Assembly: GCF_024323335.1 (NCBI RefSeq)
Contig: NC_066585.1
Coordinates: 178,439,149 to 178,503,148 of the forward strand
Direction: 5' to 3'
Origin: Lathyrus oleraceus
Taxonomy: Eukaryota; Streptophyta; Magnoliopsida; Fabales; Fabaceae
DNA length: 64,000 nt
In this document: positions 12,134 to 22,968 of the stretch, piece by piece
How the letters are laid out: each line of letters starts with the position of its first letter
Position numbering within the stretch: position 1 is the first letter of the stretch
Program-made: the position numbers and the translations under genes
The notes under the pieces: model-generated
What the model saw: only the letters and a program-made list of their open reading frames with translations
What the model was told of the DNA's origin: nothing
The model's database searches: none

Positions 12134-14203
12134 CTAACTCTCAGCCCTTTTGTTGCTACGGTAAGCGTTGTCGTACTTCCATGGCACAACCCTACTATTC
12201 TCAACAGGTCTTCTACCAGAAGCAACAACAGTAGTGGGAGCACTGACAGTTACTGGCGCAGAAATGGTGATAGGAGTACCACTAGTTGTAGGAACATTGA
12301 CAGTTCTCTGGCCACGTCCCTCGGATGGTTTAAAATAAATGGTGACAGTTGACACCATCCCACGATCTTTCACGGCCCGATCAAACTGTAGACAGCCCTC
12401 ATCAATTAATCTCTGGATACCAGCCCTCAACAGTACACAACCATTCGCTGAACCTTTACAGTCTGCACAGTCCTGGTCATAGCCCGGGAATACTCCCCCA
12501 TTCAACAGACGATCCTTCACAACCAACAATGAAGTCTGAACATCTTCAACATCAACTATCAAGTCTTCAGCTTCACCGTCTTCCACATTGTTCACCCTAT
12601 GTGCACCATGCTGAGGCATAGGATTATTCACAACATTAGGCACAAGAGCAAAATTGATAGTTTTGGCGTCAATTAAGTCCTGGACCTTATGATGAAAAGC
12701 CCGGCAGTTCTCAATATGGTGCCCCGGAGCACCAGAGTGGAAATCACAACGAACGTTGGCATCATACCCAGGTGGTATCTTTGTCAACGGAGCCATTGTT
12801 CGCAACTCAACAAACCCCAATCTGAGCAATTCGGGCAGCAACTCAGCATATGTCATAGGTAACGGGTCGAATCGGCGATCCGGCATCCTCTGTCTCGGCT
12901 GAAAAGGACGTTGTTGTTGTTGTTGTTGTGGCGGTTGTTGAACTCTCTGTTGTTGCTGTTGTCGAGGTTGAGGTGTTGGAATGGTTACAGCAGCAACCTG
13001 GCGATATTGCCCTCTATTCACATTCCGTCTGTGTTGCGCAGCATTGGTTTCACCCTCCCTCTTGCGGGGTGCCCCGGCAAATGGCTTCTTTGAAGATGAG
13101 GAACCAGCATCCTGAATCTTCCCAGCTTTGATAAGGCTCTCTGTCCTCTCCCCACAAATTACAACATCTGAAAAACTACCGAACGGGCAGTTCCCCATCC
13201 GGTCCATGAATACACCTTGTAACGTCCCGATGAACATATCGGTCAACTCCCTTTCCAGCATAGGAGGTTGCACCCGTGCAGCTAACTCACGCCATCTCTG
13301 GGCGTACTCCTTGAAACTCTCTCCAGATTTCTGACATAGACTCTGCAATGAGTCCGACTCGGCGCCATGTCCATATTATGCTTGTACTGCCTCAAGAAGG
13401 CTTCACCCAGATCCCTCCAATTTCGAATGGATTCTCTTTTCAGCTCCATGTACCAATCCAAGGAAGCTCCAGCCAAGCTATCCTGGAAGAAATACATCCA
13501 CATTTTCTCATCGTCTGTGTAAGCAGAGATTTTCCTGTAATAAGCCTGCACATGGGTGCGAGGACAAGAAGTACCGTTGTATTTATCAAATGAGGGTGCT
13601 TTGAACTTGTAAGGAATTCTCAACCCATCCACCAGGCCCATATTCATTACATCAAACCCAAGAGAGTTCTGAAATTCCATGGCTCTGATCTTCTCAGCAA
13701 GGGCATCAACTTTCCGATCCCTCTCTTCCACTCTTCCAACATCATCATCTTCACTGAGCAGGGTGAACATGTCTTCCTGCCTGTCAACCAACGGAGCAGG
13801 ATGGCGGACGGGAGCACGGGTTGCTCTAACATTAACAGTCTCTGCAGCAAGAGGTTGTCCATTGATCTGAATACCCCTCAATTCATCCCCCACGGCATAA
13901 TCATTGATGGGAGCAACAACAGCAGCATTATCATTCACAGGTACATCCACTGGTGAAGCACGACTAGGAGGTGGGAGCACAGCTTCTTGTCTCTGGGCTA
14001 AGGCACGCAGCTCCTCTTGCCCTTGAACGACCCCTTGCATTATGGTCATGAATTGGGCCATGTTAGCCCTCATCTCAGTCAACTCAGCTTGCACTTGATC
14101 CATGTTCCTCTGTTGATTCAATCTAGTAGCGTAACGGTGCGGACGTTGATCAGCAATCCTGCCTGACACAGGAACCAGAGTGAGAAGTCTCGATCAAGAA
14201 CAC
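12134..14203 (-). pseudogene. gag-pro: Element A Gag (capsid and nucleocapsid), frameshifted
   Basis: Gag starts near the ATG of MDQVQAELTEM at about 14103, with open sequence upstream to a likely splice acceptor at 14204; a TGA at 14194-14196 interrupts that upstream stretch. The capsid domain (IPYKFKAPSFDKYNG..., FFQDSLAGASLDWYM, YAQRWRELA) is split by a 1-base deletion near 13355. A Gln-rich linker follows (about 12900-12975), then a zinc-knuckle-like C-x2-H-x5-H-x4-C (CDFHSGAPGHHIENC). A TAG at 12134-12136 ends this part before the protease. Gag would form the particle and bind RNA. Confidence 0.88.
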
Positions 14204-14508
14204 CTGTAATGCAAAATGATATGTGTATGATGCTTATGATGTGTATGATGCACATGATATGCTCATTTCTCAGGCATTCAAGAGCCTAATTCATCTCTCA
14301 AGAAATGGCAACCTGCAATACAAACAACACAGATACAACATACACAGGAGCAATGAGCACAGGGTAAAACATCAGCAATCTCATCTACAGACATGAGCGA
14401 CAAGGATCATACAACAAAGGTTCAAAGATCCAAATGATCAGAGTACAACAATGAATCCCATCCAACAAGCCTGGAGGTGATTCTCAACATAGACAACAGA
14501 GATACAAG
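14204..14508 (-). other. ORF1-gag spacer with conserved splice acceptor (element A)
   Basis: This non-coding spacer of about 300 bp contains short ATGATGTGTATG repeats. At its gag-proximal end the - strand reads TTGCATTACAG followed by GTGT. C (42009) and D (57133) have an AG at the same place and in the same phase. No coding potential is visible otherwise. Confidence 0.5.
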
Positions 14509-16149
14509 CTAAGACAGATGTCCTCCCGGAATGAGCGTCTTCAGGTACTGACACTGGTCTATCAACAGGTCACATTCTGAACATTCTGGCAGAGGAGTGA
14601 TCTTCTCCTTCAGTTGTCTTCTAAGCTCTACAACTTCTCCTCCAAGTTGGTTCTCTGATGCATGTCTCAAGTCCACTTCCTTCTTCAATTGGATGTCTTT
14701 GTTTTTGAGTTGCTTTTCCAAGTCCCTCATCTTCTTCTGGTAATTGGCTTCAGCTCTCTGCAACCTCAAGCACTCCCGGTGTTCTGCGTTCAACAAGGTA
14801 TCCATCTCCTCATAAGACCTCTTCTTACTCTTCAATCTAGCAACATCTTCACCCTGCATGCCTTTGAGTTGATGAGCCAAGTTCAACTTGTCAGCTTTGG
14901 CTTTGTAGAGCTCCATCTGGGTATCTTGTTCCTTCTCCTTCAACCGACGATTCTCCATCAAGGCTTGCTTGTACTGCTCAGCAGGTACACTCTCGGCAAG
15001 GATCAAAGGTGGTTGCTCTTGCAAAGACTCCATCCTGTCATAGGGCAACAACAAAGTCTCAACTCTCTTCTTGACCTACTCAATGTAATCAGGCATAACA
15101 ACTGCAAACTTCTTCCCCAGAACAGCTCCATCCTTGACACCAATGGACTTCCAAGCTCTTCCTACTTGCTCCAATTTAGCAGGGTCACTCCGCTTCTCAA
15201 AATACACACTTTCAGCTATCTCAGCATCAAGTGGTCTTCCACTCATCACGAACCCCAACTGGCGAAGAGAAAGAACCGGGTTGTAATTAATGCAACCCTT
15301 AGTCCCTATGAGTGGCACATTACGAAACTCTCCACAACTCATGATGACATTACACACATCCATCCGATAATATTGCCACCTGATATCATAAGAGGTAAGA
15401 GACATAATCCTCTGAGTCCACTTATGAGTGCTCTGAGCATCCACAAAAGGTCCACTGACTGGCAAAAGAGACAAGAACCATCTGAGTAGCAATGGGATAC
15501 AACATCTGATAGCTCCACCCTTACCATGCCTACTGTGAATAGCATAATAAGTGTCAGCTAACAAAGTAGGAACTGGGTTTCCTCCAAGGAAAATAGTGAC
15601 TGCAGCAAAGTCCACAAAGTTAGGCATACTCGGGAACAACACAATCCCATAAACCATGATGGCCAACTGAGCATGAAAAGCTTCCCAATTTCCCTTCTTT
15701 GCTTCTTCTTTAGCCATCCTCACCAGGAACTTCAAAGGTAAACCCACAACGTCCCCACTGGACTTCCAATTGTCACTCACTTCCTTGATACCCAAATGAA
15801 GAGCTCTGGCAGCAACCCTGAAATCAACCTCCTTTGGCACATCCAAGAAAGGCACCTGATATCTGATCGGGACATTCATCAGAATGGAGTACTCTTCAAG
15901 AGTGGGCGCTAGCTGATAGTCTTGGAAAGTGAAGCAACGAAGCTCTGGATCATAAAACTGTAGAAGAGTCTGCAACGGTACTGGATCTACCACCATCTTC
16001 AACAGTGTCAACAAATCCCCATACTGATCAACAAATACCTTCTGATTACCGCCGGTCACAAGGTTGCTCAACTCTACCAAAGATGTCAAAGGCTCCCGGT
16101 GAAAACTGTAGCTGCAAGTCTTCCGCTTCAACTCTGGAACGGATGCCAT
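14509..16149 (-). pseudogene. Element A ORF1 (Ogre-specific ORF upstream of gag), one stop
   Basis: Starts MASVPELKRK at 16149. About 545 codons are interrupted by a single in-frame TAG at 15076-15078, where element C has Trp. The N-terminal 350 residues form a globular domain with the pattern FYDPELRCFTFQDYQLAPTL, LEEYSILMNVPI and, later, LIGTKGCINYNPVLSLRQLGF, all matched in element C ORF1. The C-terminal 180 residues (14509-15054) are a charged coiled coil. Function is not established. The F-T-F...TLEEY...L.GIPI pattern recalls the plant mobile domain of MAIL1/MAIN proteins, which is my inference. Confidence 0.85.
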
Positions 16150-16937
16150 CTCTCACAATGAATAGACTCCTGAATGAACCTGAGAAATGATATGCATGAG
16201 GATATTAGCTTTTTTCTTTTTTTTCTTTTTTTTTGCATTATTTTTTTTTTTGAAAATAAATGTGCTATGATGCAAATGATGCAAACACGACTGGCTGGCT
16301 GTGCATCTCGGAGCACAAGATCAAAGATTCGGCTTGAATTCGGGAACCACAAAGTCATCTGAAACCCAAAAATCATCTGAGACCCAATCTGTAGAACCAA
16401 GTCACCAACAGGACCCAAGAGTCACCAACAAGTCACCAACAGTACCTGTAATAATGATTCATTCCCTCCCCGCTCACGGGTGTCATCTAGGCCAGGGTAA
16501 GGTTAAGAGAAACGTAGCATAAACAACCCTTTCATAGAATATCATCCTGTACACACCAGATGTATGCACCGATAATACCCCATCAGGATCTGAGCTGCTC
16601 GTGATATCAAGTTCCGCTAAGTGGCGCAATACCACCTGCTTCCCAAGAATCACTCTATTCCTAGGTGTCCTAGAGTTCACTCATAGCCTGGGTATTGGGC
16701 CTTTTACCTCATGTAACTCCCACCCCAACAGAGAGACAAACACAGCACAACCAGCACAGATGAAAATATGATGAATGCAAACATAAATGCAAACATAAAT
16801 GCAAACAATAAATGCAAACATAAATAAATGAATGCAATTAATGAAACAGCAAAAGCAACCAAACCCTATCCTAGAGAGCGCTAGGAGAGACTCGCTTAGG
16901 GAAGATGGACCAGCAAGAGGTCAACTTCTTGGGATAG
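16150..16937 (-). other. Element A 5' leader (PBS to ORF1)
   Basis: No gene is visible. The part near the PBS (about 16400-16740) closely matches the leader of element D (57715-58030), including TAATACCCCATCAG and AATCACTCTATTCCTAGGTG on the + strand. A T-rich run (16205-16250) precedes ORF1. The conserved part is a good place for packaging or dimerisation signals, which is inference from position. Confidence 0.6.
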
Positions 16938-16955
16938 TCCCCAGCAGAGTCGCCA
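16938..16955 (-). other. Primer-binding site of element A
   Basis: On the - strand TGGCGACTCTGCTGGGGA lies two bases after the 5' LTR end. The same 18-mer is at 58196-58213 (D), and with one change at 44554-44571 (C). Ogre elements are reported to use tRNA-Arg as primer; I did not check the match base by base. Confidence 0.85.
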
Positions 16956-16957
16956 GC

Positions 16958-19900
16958 TGTCGCATGACGCGAAAAACCGACGGGAAAACGAAACAACAAA
17001 GCTGCCACCGTGCGTTATTTATCCCAAAGAGGGAGAGGAAACGCTCGAAGTAAACTTGGAAAAGACATGGTCTCGCGACCAGAGAGAGATGGGATCGGGA
17101 GTCGGTTATGCGAAGGGAAGGTATTAGCACCCCTACGCATCCGTCGTACTCGACGGGATCCACGCTCAGAAAGAAAAGAAGAAAGGTTGCTAAAGACTGC
17201 TCACAAACTGCACACAAGGCTGGAAGGAACACACAGAAAGACAAGAGAAACTAACTCGGCAGGATATCGCATCCTGGGCCTACGTAGCCTGTCAGACACA
17301 AACATCAGAGTCGACGTAGTTCGGGACAGGGGAAACGTGCTCGCTAGGATGTCGCATCCTATGCATACGTATCTTCTCTAACCAGAGTAAGAATCAGAGC
17401 ACTCGTAGCTCGGCTAACGCACGCCAAACAAAACCCACACAGGAAACCGACTGCCAATCGCTGGACTTACGTCATACTCCAACAAGCAAACAAGACACAG
17501 GAAACCAACTGCCAATCGCTGGACTTACGTCGGACTCCAACACAACACAAAGGGGGTTGAAAAAGAAAAGGGCGCCCGAAGAGATCAGCTCATCTCCTGC
17601 CTACGTACCTCATCTGGTAGGAGGATCAGGGCGACGTAGTTCCCCTACACAGGGAAAGAACTTCTATCCTAACCAGAGACAAAGGGAGACACAAACTACT
17701 AGGGAGACTACGACTCGGGCCTAGAAGTTGTCATGGATACGATCCCTATGTTGAGGTTTCTATCTAACTTGCACAGGGAGCAAGCTATCCTAAACAGCAC
17801 AATCAATCAAAAGCACAAAAGCAAGCACACACACTATATGCAAACAATTGGGCTCATACAAGGCTAGGCTTTAGTCAAGGGGTCAAATCAACCTCGACAA
17901 ACAAGCCAACTGGAATGGGGTGTGGTTAGCTCTTAACCTTAACGTTGAGAGTTAGGGTGAAGCAGATGAAATAGGAAGTGAGGCTAAGACCTCACAGCTC
18001 TTATCCCTGGCCTGGGAGAGCTTCAGACAAATGAAAGTGTGGGAGTTCAGAATGTAGGAACTCTTCTCCACATGACTGACACAACTGAGATCTTGGGTTA
18101 TTATCACAATGCATCAACACAAGGTGTGTGAGCAAAGTGAATGAAACAACTGAAGAGTAGGAGATGGATTACACATCTCTTTTATCTGCCAATTGCCTCT
18201 TAAGAGGTCTTTACCTGCTTGGCACAAATTTAAACATTCACAAGCATTGCCTCTTAAGGAGGGCTTCAGACAGGTGTCTGCCCCCATAACAGGATAGGTC
18301 TTCCAAACTACACGAAGTCAGAGAAATTATACCTTAGTGGTTAAGCAACCAAGCAAAGTAAAAGCAAGTTCAAAAGAACTCAAAGCATCTTAGGTACCTG
18401 TGAAAAATCTAAACTAATCAGTTCAACTGTATAGACAAACAATCAACAAGCAATAACAAACAGACAGACAATGTTCACAATGTGCAAGCCACAAGGCAAA
18501 CTCAAATGAGCTAGCATCAACCTACAAAACACACAAGTGTTAGTAATCAAGAGCAAACATCAATGCTCAAATGTGGAAGCATCATCAACTATGGACTTGG
18601 AAGTTTAAACCTGAAATCAAAGCCCACATGTAAGCCACAAACCACTAGGTCAAAGCCTAGGGTCAAAGATGGAGAAAAAAGTCAAAACAAAACATGAAAT
18701 TTAACATGAATCATCCTTATCCAATCAAGAACAAATCTCAAAAAGTCCCACATCAAAATCATTAATCATATTCATTTCATGAGCAAAACATGGCAAGGTA
18801 TGCAAATGGTGATCACATTGAGACATCAGAAGAAACAAATGCACATTAAATAAAAAATGACTCAAATAATCTTGGCAAAATTCATGAGTAAACAAGACAT
18901 ATAACATGGTCATCATACAAAAAATCAGAGGCATTGGACATCATTAGGCATGGCAATCACTTTGATCAATCAAGACAAGCACATGTGTGACACAAATTGT
19001 CACACCAAGTTAGCATGATCATAAAACAGAGATGGATCATGGGAAAAATCTTAAACCAAAGCCAAAACACCACTCAACATGTCTAGAATCTACACACAAA
19101 ATTTCAGAAGCATTGGATCATTTTTGAGCATTTTATGATGAATCGAACAAGGCAAGGTCAAGCATGTATACATGTGCAATCACCCTAGGACACATCAATT
19201 TTTAAGCCAGGCACAACTTGCAATTTAATGATCATAAAAAAGTAGACAGAATGAGGATCATGATGCAAAAAATTCGAGGTCATTTGGTGCATTTTTCAAT
19301 TTATGGTGATTTTTTGAAGTTCATGAAAGAAATTAAAAATGAGAAATGGACAAGGCATGAAAACATGAAGGAATATGAGAAAAATGCAAGGCAATTGGAA
19401 ATGTTTTCAACCAGGTTCGAACCGGTGCACAATTTGAAACTACCTAGCGCGCCTAATTCAAAACGACAGCGTTTTGAAATTCAAACCCTAGCCTGGCGCG
19501 CTTTACATTTCGTAGCTAATCTCAAAGCGCACATGGAGAATTCGTAGCTAAATCCTAGCCAAACCCTAGCGAAACCTGAAGATGTATGGTGTTCATGCAA
19601 GCACGATGAAGATCATGAAGATCTTCATCTGGAAATTTCCAGAAAAATCAAAAACGCCCAGAAATTAATGAGACCTACGCCATTCAACTCATCATGCTAT
19701 GTACATCAATGATCAACCAATGATTCATGCAAAAACAACAACACAAGCACGGATCGAAGAGAAGAAGATTTGACACCAAAACTTCAATCAACCATAACTA
19801 ACTCAAAACAGCACCAATTCATTCGAATTTTACATCAGCATCATCACTAAACCATGCTCTACATGAATATCACAAGGATTTACAAAAATAAAGAACTCGA

Positions 19901-21252
19901 ATTCTAACTTGTTGAAGAACAGAAGTTGATTCAACTTGCTTCAAGGCCTGGCAATGTTTCAATTCTCTTCCAATATGCTTAGTGAGGTGAATGAGGATGA
20001 AAATGAAGCTCAAGGATGCACGAAACCAGCTGAATCCCCAACTGCCATGGATGCTTCACACCTTGAACATGAACAAGAATGCCACGATTTCCTCTGCTTC
20101 CACGTCCAATTCTACTCAACAACACCTCAGGATGATGAATGGATCAATGAAAAGTGTTCTTGTATGAAGAAATTTGGAAAAAGTTTGAGAGAAAAATTTT
20201 GGAGAATTTTTTTGAATCTAGATCTGAAATGTGTTAATGATAAAAAACAGATAGGGTTAAGTATATATATGCTATGCTAATGCTGTTTAAAACTTGCTTA
20301 GGCCAAATGCCATTGTGACTAATCCATTTTGTGGTGTATGTGCAAAAATGCTTTTCCACCTCACACTCATGCCATGCACGTGAACAGTACATGTTTCTGG
20401 CCCAAAATGCCTTAAAATGAGTCCATGCATATATTAGAATTGGTTTGGTATGCATATGTTCCACAAAAATGATTTTATGCAATTTCCTTCCAAAAATTTC
20501 ATGAATGAACCAATGATCATGCAATGAGATTTCATGTCAAGTAATTATATGCTTGGAAAATACATGTTATAATGATCAAAATGCAAAAAGAACCACTCAT
20601 TTTGGAGTTTTGGTTTGAAAGTTATGCTCATTTGAACTTTTGAACACACTTTGCCATGATTGGACCATATCTCCTCAACCACACATGAGAAATTCATGAT
20701 CTTGGACTTTTTGGAAATGGGAGAGAAAGATCTTCAACTTTTATGTTGGACAAAATTTCATTTGAAGCTTTCTTGATGATGTAATCTTGAGTTGAAGTTG
20801 GTCCAAAACCTTTCCATTTTTGGAAAGTTCAAATTACAGGTATACCTGCTATTTTTGGAAAATCTTGATCTGACCATAAATTCTTCAATGTTGATGTTTG
20901 AAATGTCAAATGAGACTTTTTTGGACATGAATGAAGCCTCTCTAACCACTTCCCACCTCCAAATCCATAATTGACTGTGCAGTTGACTTCTGTTGACTTC
21001 TATGGGCCTCAGATGATTTGCACATGCACTGATGGCCAAACCACTTCAAAATGATCCTTGGGTCATGTGAACTCATTGTACCAACCCTATGGCTTTGATC
21101 TCATGGAAAATTCTCTTGTTGCTTTGCACAGTTGAATCTCCTAACCAGTCTTGACTGATGACATGTAATGGACTATGCAATGACAATGCAATGTTAATGA
21201 CCTAAAAATGAAAGGTATACACAACTGGGAGGTGCAAATTTGAGGTACTACA
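16958..21252 (-). repeat. Element A 5' LTR (right copy)
   Basis: Full-length LTR of 4,295 bp, beginning TGTAGTACC at 21252 and ending GCGACA at 16958 on the - strand. It retains the two blocks missing from the left LTR (17766-18178 and about 19300-19430). U5 near 16958-17200 carries the block around GGGAAGGTATTAGCACCCC that is shared, with changes, by the LTRs of B, C and D. Confidence 0.93.
20262..20270 (-). promoter_or_regulatory. Putative TATA box in element A 5' LTR
   Basis: TATATATAT sits about 980 bp from the U3 start, in the same context as in the left LTR and in the LTRs of B and D. This is the copy positioned to drive element A transcription to the left. Confidence 0.6.
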
Positions 21253-22697
21253 GCAGATGCGGCTCCAGTTACCATTACGGTACCTGGGCCAATTCCTTAT
21301 GACAACGACGATGTTGTACCATGGCATTATGGTGGAGAAGTTTACTGCAATGGGGAGAAGTTGGATGATCAGACTGCGGATGAAACCACCGTTTCAAAGG
21401 TGGATAATGCCGGACCCAGTGGTTTCACTCGTAGTGGAAGGTTGTTTGCACCTGATGCTTTGAGGAGTGGGGAAGGAGAAAAAGAAAAGAAAGATAAGGC
21501 CGAGGCTTTAGCCAGGGCAAGAGGGAAGCAGGTGGTAAATGAGGGTACTCCTGTGGTGACACCGGCGCCTGGTGGGTCGGAAAGAGAACTTGATGATGAA
21601 ACTGAAGAATTTCTAAGGATCATCAAGAAGTCAGAGTACAAGCTTATGGACCATTTACAACAGACTCCATCCAAGATCTCAATCTTGTCCTTATTGCTGA
21701 GCTCCGAGGGGCATAGAGAGGCTTTGCTGAAGATATTGAAGAGAGCCTATGTTCCCCAGAAGATAACAATCAATCAGTTGGAGACGGTGGTGTCAAACGT
21801 CAATGCCAGTCATGGGCTGGGTTTCACTGATCTGGATTTGACTGTGGATGGGCAGAATCATAATAGGGCATTACACATTGCGATGGAGTGTAAAGGAGTC
21901 GTGCTTTCGCACGTGTTGGTTGATACCGACTCCTCTTTAAATGTGTTGCCAAAGAAAGCCCTGGCGAAGCTGGACTGTGAAGGGTTGATCTTGACGCCCA
22001 CAGACCTGGTGGTGAGAGCTTTTGACGGTTCGAAGCGGGCTGTGTTTGTGGAAGTGGAGCTCCCCGTGAAGATCGGGCCTGAAGTGTTTAAGTCTGTATT
22101 TTATGTCATGGATATTCAGCCGGCATACAGTTGCCTGTTGGGTCGCCCATGGATTCATGCTGCAGGGGCAGTGACTTCGACTTTGCACCAGAAACTGAAG
22201 TATATCTGGGACGGGCAGGTCGTCACAGTTTGTGGGGAAGAAGACATCTTCGTCAGCCACCTATCATCGTTCAAGTATGTGGAAATGGACGGTGAAATTG
22301 TTGAAACACCAAGTCAAGCATTCGAAACCGTCAGGGTGGAGAATGCTATTTTTGCTAAAGAGGAGAAGCCGTCCATTTCTTCGTATAAACAGGCTACTGA
22401 GGTGGTGAAGAATGGAGAAGCTCCAGGTTGGGGGAAGATGATGGACATCGCCGCCAAGAAGGATAGATTTGGGGTTGGTTATCAGCCGGGCCGAGGCTCG
22501 TCTGGACAAGGCAGAGGACGTCGTCCGTCATTCATGTTCACTAGTGCTGGAATGTTGGATCCAGATCACATCTGTATGGTGGGTGAAGAAGTTGACAGTG
22601 ACTGTGAGATTGATCAATGGATAAAGCCGTGCGTACTAGGGATGGAAGTCCAGAACTGGAAGGCTGAAAAGATCATCACTGTCACTCTACTTGAAGA
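21253..22697 (+). pseudogene. gag-pro: Element B gag-pro exon end (protease), cut by element A
   Basis: Open from the element A junction to the intron donor. The order is a Pro-rich stretch with PWHYGGE, the GFTRSGRLFAP block (about 21417-21450), the protease core and the LLGRPWIH block, then a tail rich in Asp and Glu. The active-site triad is changed: the codon at 21928-21930 is GAC, giving DTD instead of the DTG seen in A and C. Replacing this Gly with Asp should disturb the catalytic loop, an expectation from aspartic protease structure. The N-terminal half is separated by 21 kb of element A. The last codon before the stop overlaps the intron donor. Confidence 0.9.
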
Positions 22698-22968
22698 GTA
22701 ATATTTCCTGTTTTTCAATTTTGTCTGCATGAAAGCCATACGTTTTGCCCGAAACGTAATGGTTCATTGTAAGGGCCACCTCATGTGTTCATTTTGCAAA
22801 ATTTGCATCAGTAATAAATGGATGTTTTTCATTAAAAGCGGTGTTCCCTGTTTTTCATTTATTTTTGTAGTTTAATAAAAACAAAAATAAAAATGGCAAC
22901 GTTTTCATTTTCCTTTTGATTTGCTTCGCTCCGGTTCTAAAGCAATGCATGAATCAACATTCATGCAG
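22698..22968 (+). other. Pol intron of element B
   Basis: The donor is GTAATATTTCC at 22698, overlapping the stop codon of gag-pro (GAG TAA). The acceptor is TTCATGCAG, ending at 22968. Exon 1 ends after two bases of a codon and exon 2 begins with the third base, so the frame is kept. The interior is T-rich near the acceptor. The length of 271 bp is close to A (248) and C (262). Confidence 0.85.

Larger units (their letters stand above)
22..21252 (-). mobile_element. Element A: complete Ogre-like Ty3/gypsy LTR retrotransposon, decayed
   Basis: Two direct LTRs (22-3777 and 16958-21252) end in TG...CA and enclose, in - strand order, PBS, ORF1, gag, protease, RT-RNase H and integrase, a 3' UTR and a purine-rich tract. 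That order, the ORF upstream of gag and the LTR size fit the Ogre group of the Tat lineage. The flanks are GCAGC (17-21) and GCAGA (21253-21257), a 4-of-5 match expected of an old 5-bp target duplication. Every coding module has at least one stop or frameshift, so this copy is not autonomous. It interrupts the gag-pro frame of element B in antisense orientation. Confidence 0.93.
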
